In this document: piece by piece, positions 1 to 5,354 of the stretch
Numbering within the stretch: position 1 is the first letter of the stretch
Layout of the letters: every line of letters starts with the position of its first letter
Assembly (NCBI GenBank): GCA_021810175.1
Contig: JAJZJJ010000266.1
Location: forward strand, 1 to 5,354
Direction: 5' to 3'
From: Acidobacteriota bacterium
GTDB lineage: Bacteria; Acidobacteriota; Terriglobia; Terriglobales; Acidobacteriaceae
DNA length: 5,354 bases
The notes under the pieces: model-generated
The model's input: the letters and a program-made list of their open reading frames with translations, nothing else
Database searches by the model: none
What the model was told of the DNA's origin: nothing
Made by a program: the position numbers and the translations under genes

Positions 1-762
1 GACGTCTTCCGCTGGACCGATCAGCGGGCCTCTCTCTTTGATATCGATGGATCACTGCTCCGCCACCGCGATCGTGTCCACTTTGACGCCTTCTTTGATA
101 GCGTCCGTCAGATCCTCGGCCGCGACCTCGTCCTCGACGGCGTCACCCTTTCCGGAAACACCGACCCCGGCATCCTCCGCGACGCATTCCGTCTCGCCCA
201 GGTCGAGGACAGCGCCTGGCGTCCCCACCGCGAGCAGGTGCTGAAGACCATGTGCGCATCCGTCGCCGCACGCCGCTCCGAGCTTCTCCCCATCGTCCTT
301 CCCGGAGTCGAGTCCGTCCTCGCCCATCTGGAACGCCGCGGAGCCCTCATCGGCGTCGCCACCGGCAATCTCGAGGAAATCGGCTGGCTCAAAATCGAAA
401 ACGCCGGCCTCCGTTCCTGGTTCTCCTTCGGCGGCTTCTCCGATCGCTTTGAGGTCCGCGCCGACATGATCGCCCACGCCGCCAATCAGGCGCGCGCCAT
501 CCTCCGGACCGCACCCGCAAATACCGCAACCAGCGCCGCCGACACCATCTGCGTCGTCGGCGATACCCCCTTCGATATCCACGCCGCCCGCGCCAACGGC
601 TTGCCCGCGATTGCCGTCGCCACCGGCCGCTTTTCCTTCGACGAGCTCATGGAGCACCGCCCCGAGGCCTGCGCCACCAGCCTCCAGGCGCTCCTCGAGT
701 CGACTCTCCCGCTTCAACTCCAAACCACCTCTCCGATGGAAACGCGAGGCAATGCTTCGTAG
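1..762 (+). CDS. HAD-superfamily hydrolase, phosphoglycolate-phosphatase-like (5' end outside window)
   Basis: The frame is open from base 1 to the TAG at 760-762 (253 codons). It has no ATG, GTG or TTG before the first catalytic motif, so the true start lies left of the window. All HAD motifs are visible. Motif I is FDIDGSLL, with the nucleophile Asp at bases 40-42 and the acid/base Asp at 46-48; Ser replaces the usual Thr after DxDG. Motif II is GVATGN, with Thr at 361-363. Motif IV is VVGDTPFDI at 553-579, followed by the AxxxGLPAIAVATG stretch typical of PGP-like members. The motif III base appears to be Arg (457-459, FEVRAD) rather than Lys, which I believe occurs in one PGP-like subgroup. 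A cap region lies between motifs I and II. The family consists of Mg-dependent cytosolic phosphatases acting on small phosphorylated metabolites; the substrate cannot be read from sequence. Its end overlaps the secretin gene by 11 bases, implying co-transcription. Confidence 0.93.
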   Translation, partial: DVFRWTDQRASLFDIDGSLLRHRDRVHFDAFFDSVRQILGRDLVLDGVTLSGNTDPGILRDAFRLAQVEDSAWRPHREQVLKTMCASVAARRSELLPIVLPGVESVLAHLERRGALIGVATGNLEEIGWLKIENAGLRSWFSFGGFSDRFEVRADMIAHAANQARAILRTAPANTATSAADTICVVGDTPFDIHAARANGLPAIAVATGRFSFDELMEHRPEACATSLQALLESTLPLQLQTTSPMETRGNAS

Positions 763-2632
763 CGCCGCCTGGATTGCCATCTTCGCCATGGTGGCCCTCG
801 CCTCCGCGCACGCGGATCAGCCCCACCCGTCCGCCCCCGCGAAGAAGTCCCACCCCGTCTCGCAGCGCGACCGCGACCGCGCCCGCCAGGACTTCCTCGA
901 TGGCGCAAAATTCCTCATCGCCCGCCAGCCGCGCCGCGCCCTGGATGCCTTCACCCTGGCCTCTGCCCTCGATCCCGGCAACCGCCGCTATATCGTTTCC
1001 GAAAAGATCGCCCGCGAGCACCTCGTGATGGCTCTCGTCCAGCAGTCGGAAAAGCAGCGGATCCTCGGCCACCTCACCGCATCGCGCAACACCCTCCTGC
1101 AGGCCGCCCGCATCGACCCCGCCAATGCCATGGTCCGCGAACACATCTGGGAGCTCGCCTCCTCCTCCCTCGACGGCCAGCCCGCCATGCGCGTTCGCAA
1201 TACCCTCGCCGCCCCCGTCGTCCTCCAGCCACAACCCGGAAATCGAACCTTCCACCTCGACACCAGCGAGCGCGATCTCATCGACCATGTGCTCACCGCC
1301 TACGGAATCCATCCCACCCTGGATGCCTCCGTCGGCTCCCGCATGATTCGCTTTAATCTCGAAAACGTCGATTTCGGCCAGGCCAGCCAGGCCCTCTCCC
1401 TTGCCACCGGCACCTTCCTCGTGCCCCTCGATCCACGCCGCGCCCTCGTGGCCAAAGACAGCCGCGCCAACCGTACCAATTTCCAGCGCGTCGCCGCCGA
1501 AACCCTCTACCTTCCCGGCATGTCCTCCGAAGAGCTCACCGATATGGTCTCGCTCACGAAAAACATCTTCGGTATTCAGCAGGCCCAGGTGGCTGGCAAC
1601 CAGTCCGCACTCTCCGTCCGCGCTCCTGTCGGCGATCTCACCGCCCTCAACACCACGCTCCGCAACCTCATCGACAGCCGCGGCATCGTCCAGCTCGACG
1701 TCAGCATGTATGACGTCAGCCGCACCAAAGCCACCAACCTCGGCATCCTGCTCCCCAATCAAACATCCGTCTTCAACGTCTATTCCGAAGCCCGTAACAT
1801 CCTCAACAGCAACTCCAGCCTGGTTCAGCAAATCATCTCTTCCGGTCTCGCCGCCCCCGGCGACTGGCAGGCCATCCTCGCCATCCTCATCGCCTCCGGC
1901 CAAATCAGCAACAGCATCCTCAATCAGCCCTTCGGCATCATCGGCGGCGGCCTCACCATGACCGGAATCACCAGCAGCGGCGGCTTCGCCAACATGAAGC
2001 TCAATTCCTCCAATGTCCGCGCCGTCGATCAGGTCCAGCTCCGCGTCCTCGACCGCGCCCAGGGCACCATCCGCAGCGGCGAGCGCTACCCCATCGAAAC
2101 TTCCAGCTACTCCAACCTCTCGCCCAATTCCCTCTCCATCCCCGGCATCTCCACCGCCGGCCTCTCCAGCACGCTCCAGAATCTCGGCGTCAGTCTCGCC
2201 TCCCTCGAATCCGCCGCTACCCAGGCAATCCCTCAGGTCCAGTACCAGAACATCGGCCTCACCCTCGACGTCACTCCTCATATCCAGGGCCGGAGTCACG
2301 TCTCTCTCAAACTCACCTTCAAGCTCACCGCCCTGGCCGGCTCCTCCATCAACGGTTTGCCCATCCTCGACAGCCGCCTCTATCAGGCCATCGATACCCT
2401 CGCCTCCGGTCAAAGCACCGTCCTCGTCAGCACTCTCACCAGGTCCGAGTCCAACGCCATTACCGGCATCCCCGGCCTCAGTGAAATCCCCGGCTTCGCC
2501 AACACCACCAACAATAAGTCCAACCTCAGTTACTCCCGCCTGGCCATCGTCATTACCCCCCACATCGTCCGCATGCCCGCCAAAACCGCCGAAGAAATGG
2601 TCATGCTGCCCCGCGGTCAGCAGCAGCCCTGA
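752..2632 (+). CDS. Secretin-family outer-membrane protein (type II/III secretion or type IV pilus secretin-like) with TPR-like N-terminus
   Basis: The protein has 626 residues. The ATG at 752 is chosen because it opens a clear Sec signal peptide: MLRS, a hydrophobic core at residues 6-17, and cleavage after the A-H-A at 19-21. There is no lipobox. An upstream extension would bury this signal inside HAD coding sequence. GAGG at 746-749 may serve as a close-set ribosome site. Residues 44-135 are helical and TPR-like, with two units each ending in a DP turn (ALDPGN, RIDPAN). Residues 166-245 resemble an STN/N0 domain and 246-309 a secretin N1-type domain. The secretin beta-domain starts at VQLDVSMYDV (313-322) and ends with the hallmark region 570-607, ITGIPGLSEIP followed by SRLAIVITPHIVR. 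Secretins form multimeric outer-membrane channels. The chain stops soon after the beta-domain, so no pilotin-binding S-domain is evident. No other secretion or pilus gene is visible here, so the transported substrate is unknown. Confidence 0.93.
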   Translation: MLRSAAWIAIFAMVALASAHADQPHPSAPAKKSHPVSQRDRDRARQDFLDGAKFLIARQPRRALDAFTLASALDPGNRRYIVSEKIAREHLVMALVQQSEKQRILGHLTASRNTLLQAARIDPANAMVREHIWELASSSLDGQPAMRVRNTLAAPVVLQPQPGNRTFHLDTSERDLIDHVLTAYGIHPTLDASVGSRMIRFNLENVDFGQASQALSLATGTFLVPLDPRRALVAKDSRANRTNFQRVAAETLYLPGMSSEELTDMVSLTKNIFGIQQAQVAGNQSALSVRAPVGDLTALNTTLRNLIDSRGIVQLDVSMYDVSRTKATNLGILLPNQTSVFNVYSEARNILNSNSSLVQQIISSGLAAPGDWQAILAILIASGQISNSILNQPFGIIGGGLTMTGITSSGGFANMKLNSSNVRAVDQVQLRVLDRAQGTIRSGERYPIETSSYSNLSPNSLSIPGISTAGLSSTLQNLGVSLASLESAATQAIPQVQYQNIGLTLDVTPHIQGRSHVSLKLTFKLTALAGSSINGLPILDSRLYQAIDTLASGQSTVLVSTLTRSESNAITGIPGLSEIPGFANTTNNKSNLSYSRLAIVITPHIVRMPAKTAEEMVMLPRGQQQP

Positions 2633-2685
2633 CCCGCCGATTCCCCTCCCCACTAACCGCCATCTGTAACCTCCCTTTCATCCAT

Positions 2686-2713
2686 TTGGCGAACCTCGCT
2701 CACTTCCGATAAG
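2686..2713 (+). promoter_or_regulatory. Possible sigma70-type promoter for the SPFH gene pair
   Basis: TTGGCG at 2686-2691 (4 of 6 matches to TTGACA) and GATAAG at 2708-2713 (4 of 6 matches to TATAAT, with the central ATAA) are separated by 16 bases. They lie in the 124-base gap between the secretin and the SPFH gene, about 45 bases before the start codon. The match is modest and this is pattern inspection only. No convincing terminator hairpin was seen after the secretin, so read-through is also possible. Confidence 0.35.
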
Positions 2714-2743
2714 CTGGGTCGCACACCCCCAATTCCTTCGCCC

Positions 2744-2751
2744 GGGAAAGG
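2744..2751 (+). promoter_or_regulatory. Ribosome binding site of the SPFH gene
   Basis: The purine run GGGAAAGG ends five bases before the ATG at 2757. Its position fixes this ATG as the start. Confidence 0.6.
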
Positions 2752-2756
2752 CAACC

Positions 2757-3593
2757 ATGGCAATCGCACGGCAGGTCATTACCTCTCTGCAGCACGACGG
2801 CACGGATATGCTCGGCACCAAAAGCCTCGCCGTCAAAATCGCCGACGAAAGCATCGTCTCCGGCTCCCTCCTCACCGTCGAAAGCAATCACTTCTGCGTC
2901 CTCAAGTCGCGCGGCGCCGTCCTCAATGTCTACGAGACCGGCCAGTACGCTCTCAGCACACCCGATAAGCCCCTCCTCGGCTCCATCGCCCAGGGCTTCT
3001 TCGGCGGCAATTCGCCCTGGACCTTCGAAGTCATCTACGTCAATCGCTCCAAGCTCCTCATCCGCAGCGAAGGCATCGCCACCAGCGCCGAAATGGCCGA
3101 AATGGCCTATCAGGTCGATTACTACATCCACGTCGACACCAAAGAGGCCGCCCTCGACCTCATCACCCACCTCCCCTTCAACGGCAACATCATCGATACC
3201 CGCGAAGTCGCCGACTACGCCGGACCCGCCATCGAGCAGTCCATCAATCAGGTCGTCCAGGTCACCAAAATGGAGGACATCAACGAGCACATCGGCGAAG
3301 TCCGCGAGCTGGTCAAAAATCACCTCGCCGACTTCCTGAAGACCTACGGCATCACCCTCAACGACCTCAAAATCCTCATCATGCCCAAGGACGAGCGCAT
3401 GCGCGAGCTCATCTCGCTCCAGGCCATGGGCCTCTCTCCCATTGAAGCCGTCCGTTATTACCTGGCCCTCAAAATGGCCGAACGCGGCCTCGTCTCCGCT
3501 CCCAATGCCGCAGCCGGCGTCCCCTTCAGCATCGGCTCGGCCACAGGCTTTTATCCCGTCAGCCAGGAAGCCGGACTCAACGGAGGCAAGTGA
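2757..3593 (+). CDS. SPFH/Band-7 domain protein, soluble YdjI-like type
   Basis: The protein has 278 residues and starts at an ATG with a well-spaced ribosome site. It lacks the N-terminal membrane helix found in classical stomatin/flotillin proteins, so it probably acts on the cytosolic face of the membrane through partners. The SPFH core covers roughly residues 30-210. It opens with SLLTVESNHFCVLKSRGAV and an ETGQYALSTPDKP segment (60-72), continues through FFGGNSPWTFEVIYVN (81-96), and ends near YGITLNDLKILIMP (197-210). This order matches the family once annotated as 'virion core protein/SPFH', which includes Bacillus subtilis YdjI. The tail 211-278 has a helix (211-243) and a Gly/Ala/Ser-rich end, with no zinc ribbon as seen in some relatives. 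SPFH proteins oligomerise and organise membrane domains. Its stop codon shares a base with the next gene's ATG, so the next product is the likely partner. The SPFH assignment is firm; the role is inferred. Confidence 0.9.
   Translation: MAIARQVITSLQHDGTDMLGTKSLAVKIADESIVSGSLLTVESNHFCVLKSRGAVLNVYETGQYALSTPDKPLLGSIAQGFFGGNSPWTFEVIYVNRSKLLIRSEGIATSAEMAEMAYQVDYYIHVDTKEAALDLITHLPFNGNIIDTREVADYAGPAIEQSINQVVQVTKMEDINEHIGEVRELVKNHLADFLKTYGITLNDLKILIMPKDERMRELISLQAMGLSPIEAVRYYLALKMAERGLVSAPNAAAGVPFSIGSATGFYPVSQEAGLNGGK
3582..3586 (+). promoter_or_regulatory. Shine-Dalgarno site deciding the start of the coupled downstream gene
   Basis: GGAGG sits six bases before ATG 3593 but only three before the in-frame GTG at 3590. 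The spacing favours the ATG, which overlaps the SPFH stop codon as TGATG. Confidence 0.75.
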
Positions 3594-4144
3594 TGCCAGG
3601 CGACAGCTTTTACGACGCGGGCGTTCTGCGGCAGTTCGCCACCAACCTCTTCTACGGCTGGGGCTATAACTTCTACCGCAAAGAAAACCAGCTCCGCGCC
3701 GACGATCAGCTCATCCGCGCCAAAGCGGCTTCTCTCATCGGAGAAGCCGCGGCTGCCGTCAGCAGCGCCGAAGCCGCTTACCGGCGCGAATTCCTCCCGC
3801 CTCCCACCCGGGCCAAGCCCTTCCCTGACGCTGAGGCCGTTGCCAATGCCCAGCGCCTGGAGCGCCTCGCCGCCGACATCCGCGCGCTGGAAGCCTCTTT
3901 CCAGTACCAGCCCGTCCCCGCAAACGACCGCATGACCCAGCGCTATCGCCAGGAAGCTCCCACCCTGGAAAAGCTCATCCAGCTCGACGAACGCCTCGTC
4001 GGCCAGTGCGAAATGCTCCGCCGATCGGTCGACGGGCAGGATGCCGCCGCCATCATCCAGCACTTCCTGGATCTACAAACAGGAATGGGCGCCATCCGCA
4101 CCACCCTCCACGATCGCGAGTCCGTCCTGCTCAGCTGGTCCTGA
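3593..4144 (+). CDS. Hypothetical helical protein translationally coupled to the SPFH protein
   Basis: I do not recognise a family for this 183-residue protein. The start ATG shares its A with the SPFH stop (TGATG, 3591-3595) and has a strong GGAGG six bases upstream, so the pair must be made together. There is no signal peptide and no typical membrane helix. Near the N-terminus is an aromatic cluster, residues 15-28 (FATNLFYGWGYNFY; seven of fourteen aromatic), followed by a charged stretch RKENQLRADD. The rest is predicted helical by composition: an Ala-rich heptad-like region (about 33-66), a proline break (69-78), and further charged helices (about 84-104 and 115-146) that could form coiled coils. 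A last helix lies at 149-180. There is one cysteine (139) and no catalytic motif. The likely role is a structural or adaptor partner of the SPFH protein, with the aromatic patch touching membrane or partner. That is inference from the coupling alone. Confidence 0.85.
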   Translation: MPGDSFYDAGVLRQFATNLFYGWGYNFYRKENQLRADDQLIRAKAASLIGEAAAAVSSAEAAYRREFLPPPTRAKPFPDAEAVANAQRLERLAADIRALEASFQYQPVPANDRMTQRYRQEAPTLEKLIQLDERLVGQCEMLRRSVDGQDAAAIIQHFLDLQTGMGAIRTTLHDRESVLLSWS

Positions 4145-4160
4145 CACAACCCGGAATTTC

Positions 4161-4203
4161 GCGGAGCGCAGCCGACTTCCCCCGCTGTTTCTGCGCGCTC
4201 CGC
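4161..4203 (+). other. Imperfect inverted repeat between the SPFH-partner gene and the YtxH gene
   Basis: GCGGAGCGC (4161-4169) is the exact reverse complement of GCGCTCCGC (4195-4203), leaving a 25-base loop. A different register pairs 11 bases around a two-base bulge (CAG 4169-4171 with CTG 4191-4193). No T-run follows, so it is not a canonical terminator. It lies 17 bases after the upstream stop and could be an mRNA stability or attenuation structure, or chance in GC-rich DNA. Confidence 0.3.
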
Positions 4204-4242
4204 ACTTCCAACCCATCCCCACAACGCGCATCGTACTGAGTT

Positions 4243-4250
4243 GGGAGGTG
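4243..4250 (+). promoter_or_regulatory. Strong Shine-Dalgarno site of the YtxH-type gene
   Basis: GGGAGGTG, with the GGAGGT core at 4244-4249, lies six bases before ATG 4256. An in-frame TTG at 4241 would place this site inside the coding sequence, so the ATG is the start. Confidence 0.8.
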
Positions 4251-4255
4251 GCTTC

Positions 4256-4621
4256 ATGAAATTTCTCTTCGGACTCTTCACCGGAATCGTTGTCGGTATG
4301 CTCGTCGCTCCGGCCCGTGGCGAGGAACTCCGCCGCCGTATCTCGCAGAAAACCGGCGATCTCGCCGATACCTCGCGCAAAAAAATGCGCCGCGTCTCGG
4401 ACACTGCTCAGGAAACCGCCCAGCAGGCCGCCGACCGCGCCCATGAAATCGCCAACAGCGCGCAGCACGCCGCAGCCGCCGCTCAGAAGACTGCGCAGCA
4501 TGTATCCGCAGCCGTCCAGGAAAAAGCACACCAGATCTCCAGCGCCGCCGGCGAAAAACTCCAGCAGGCCGCCGAAACCGCCAGCGCCATCACCGACGCG
4601 GTCAGGCGCCAAACCGCATAG
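4256..4621 (+). CDS. YtxH-type small membrane protein with Ala-rich amphipathic tail
   Basis: The protein has 121 residues and starts at ATG 4256 after a near-perfect ribosome site. Residues 2-19 form one membrane helix with glycines at 6, 10 and 14, a GxxxGxxxG zipper that favours helix packing. It is followed by APARGEELRRRI (18-29). This matches the YtxH pattern of a Gly-rich helix, an AP-x-x-G-x-E turn and a basic stretch. The remainder (about 30-118) is a long helix rich in Ala, Gln, Lys and Glu with repeating units such as TAQETAQQAADRAHE, resembling LEA/apolipoprotein-like amphipathic helices. There are no cysteines. YtxH proteins are linked to general stress in Bacillus, but their molecular role is not settled. 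The gene follows the SPFH pair after 111 bases, so it may share a transcript or have its own promoter; I see no good promoter match. The predicted topology is a short N-terminal anchor with the tail in the cytosol, but this is not certain. Confidence 0.88.
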   Translation: MKFLFGLFTGIVVGMLVAPARGEELRRRISQKTGDLADTSRKKMRRVSDTAQETAQQAADRAHEIANSAQHAAAAAQKTAQHVSAAVQEKAHQISSAAGEKLQQAAETASAITDAVRRQTA

Positions 4622-4647
4622 CCGGTCCCGTCCCTGTCTCTTCAACG

Positions 4648-4678
4648 CCCACGTCTGCCTGCGGCCGGCGGACGTGGG
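4648..4678 (+). terminator. Strong GC-rich hairpin: candidate terminator or REP-like element
   Basis: The arms CCCACGTCTGCC (4648-4659) and GGCGGACGTGGG (4667-4678) pair over 12 positions around a 7-base loop. The only non-Watson-Crick position is T4656/G4670. That is a U-G wobble in a + strand transcript but an A-C mismatch in a - strand one, so the fold suits RNA read in the direction of the genes. It begins 27 bases after the YtxH stop. No T-run follows (GATAACCC), so an intrinsic terminator is not proven. It could instead block 3' exonucleases or be a dispersed palindromic repeat. Confidence 0.45.
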
Positions 4679-4743
4679 GATAACCCACCCCGCTCCATCT
4701 TCCCCGCTCCGAAACCGTTCCTGCCTCACCGTAAACTGGAAGT

Positions 4744-5354
4744 ATGCCGCCGATCCTCATCGCCCGGAACATCTCCAAACGCTTCGGCGCCACCCCGCTT
4801 TTCGATAGCATCGTCTTCGCCGTTCACGACGGCGACCGCATCGGCCTCATCGGTCCCAATGGCGCCGGAAAATCCACCCTCCTCGCCATCCTCGGCGCCG
4901 AGCAGGAGCCGGACTCCGGCGAAGTCTCCTTCCGCAAACGCGCCCGCATCGGCTACGTCCATCAGATCTCCGATTTCGCACCCGCCCTCACCGTCCGCCA
5001 GGTCGTGGAAGCCGCCCTCCAGCGCGCCGCCGTTCCTGAGGCCGACCGCGAGCAGCGCCTCCGCGAAACCCTGGGCCGCGCCGGCTTCTCCGAGGACGAC
5101 ACCACCGGCAATCCCGGCATCTCCCGCGAAGCCGCCAGCCTCAGCGGCGGCTGGCGCAAGCGTCTCGCCATCGCCGAAGCCCTCGTCACCGATCCTGACG
5201 TCCTCCTCCTCGACGAGCCCACCAACCACCTCGATCTCGAAGGCATCGAGTGGCTCGAAGCCCTCCTCCGTGCCGCCAGATTCGCCTTCGTCGTCGTCAC
5301 CCACGACCGCTATTTCCTCGAAAACGTCGCGTCTGAAATCGTCGAGCTCAACCG
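4744..5354 (+). CDS. ABC-F family ATPase, Uup-like (3' end outside window)
   Basis: The first 203 codons of an ABC-F protein are present, and the frame is still open at the right edge. The ATG at 4744 is the only possible start close to the domain, because an in-frame TAA lies at 4732-4734. The first nucleotide-binding domain is complete in its motifs: Walker A GPNGAGKST (37-45), Q-loop near HQ (73-74), signature LSGGW (133-137), Walker B with DEPTNHLD (157-164), and the switch His in VVVTHDR (183-189). DEPTNHLD followed by a single-residue step to the next helix is diagnostic of ABC-F. The Trp after LSGG and the EGIEWLEALL segment (166-175) resemble E. coli Uup more than EttA. Family members are soluble, have two ATPase domains (usually over 500 residues), and act on ribosomes or, for Uup, also on branched DNA intermediates. 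The second domain and linker are not visible, so the subfamily is tentative. The ribosome site is weak (GGAAG ends one base before the ATG). Confidence 0.95.
   Translation, partial: MPPILIARNISKRFGATPLFDSIVFAVHDGDRIGLIGPNGAGKSTLLAILGAEQEPDSGEVSFRKRARIGYVHQISDFAPALTVRQVVEAALQRAAVPEADREQRLRETLGRAGFSEDDTTGNPGISREAASLSGGWRKRLAIAEALVTDPDVLLLDEPTNHLDLEGIEWLEALLRAARFAFVVVTHDRYFLENVASEIVELN

Noticed and set aside
611..751. Upstream extension of the secretin to an ATG within the HAD gene
   Set aside because: It would add 47 Ser/Pro/Arg-rich residues and bury the signal peptide. ATG 752 places the signal at the N-terminus.
52..789. 245-codon reverse-strand open frame opposite the HAD gene
   Set aside because: It mirrors the codon bias of the HAD gene, which carries complete catalytic motifs. 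The product is low-complexity Gly/Ala/Asp/Glu with no recognisable domain.
2013..2669. 218-codon + strand frame inside the secretin
   Set aside because: The product is Ser/Pro-rich low complexity, an off-frame reading of C-rich codons. The secretin frame holds the hallmark motifs across the same bases.
2633..2700. Intrinsic terminator after the secretin
   Set aside because: Only a 4-base-pair inverted repeat (GCGA/TCGC, 2689-2699) was found, with no T-run. This is too weak to call.
2686..2701. Sigma54-type promoter (GG-N10-GC) before the SPFH gene
   Set aside because: The GC that follows TTGGCG comes after 8 bases rather than 10, and the rest of the consensus is absent.
4726..5304. 192-codon reverse-strand open frame opposite the ABC-F gene
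   Set aside because: The + strand frame has all ABC motifs in the right order; the reverse product is acidic, Gly-rich and without motifs.

Overview
The window reads as a stretch of a GC-rich bacterial chromosome with every supported gene on the + strand. Protein architectures (a secretin with an N-terminal TPR-like region, a PGP-like HAD phosphatase, a soluble SPFH protein, a YtxH protein) and a strong preference for C-ending codons (CTC, GCC, ATC, TCC, ACC) suggest an acidobacterium, probably class Terriglobia/Acidobacteriaceae. That assignment is an inference from style, not a database match. No RNA gene, mobile element, CRISPR array or phage gene was seen.

Layout. (1) 1-762: 3' part of a HAD-superfamily phosphatase whose start lies left of the window. 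(2) 752-2632: a secretin-family outer-membrane protein with a Sec signal peptide, overlapping the HAD gene by 11 bases. (3) 2633-2756: intergenic, with a possible sigma70-type promoter. (4) 2757-3593: a soluble SPFH/Band-7 protein. (5) 3593-4144: an unrecognised helical protein whose ATG shares a base with the SPFH stop codon, so the two are surely co-translated. (6) 4145-4255: intergenic, with an imperfect inverted repeat. (7) 4256-4621: a small YtxH-type protein with a glycine-zipper membrane helix and an Ala-rich amphipathic tail. (8) 4622-4743: intergenic, with a strong 12-bp hairpin. (9) 4744 to the window end: N-terminal part of an ABC-F ATPase (Uup-like), cut by the right edge.

How they may work together. 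The best candidate for a little-described system is the 2757-4621 block: a cytosolic SPFH scaffold protein, its translationally coupled helical partner, and a membrane-anchored YtxH protein. By analogy with the Bacillus YdjI/PspA setting this could be a membrane-organising or envelope-stress module. The secretin just upstream would be an orphan outer-membrane pore, since no other secretion or pilus gene is in view. The HAD and ABC-F genes look like housekeeping flanks.
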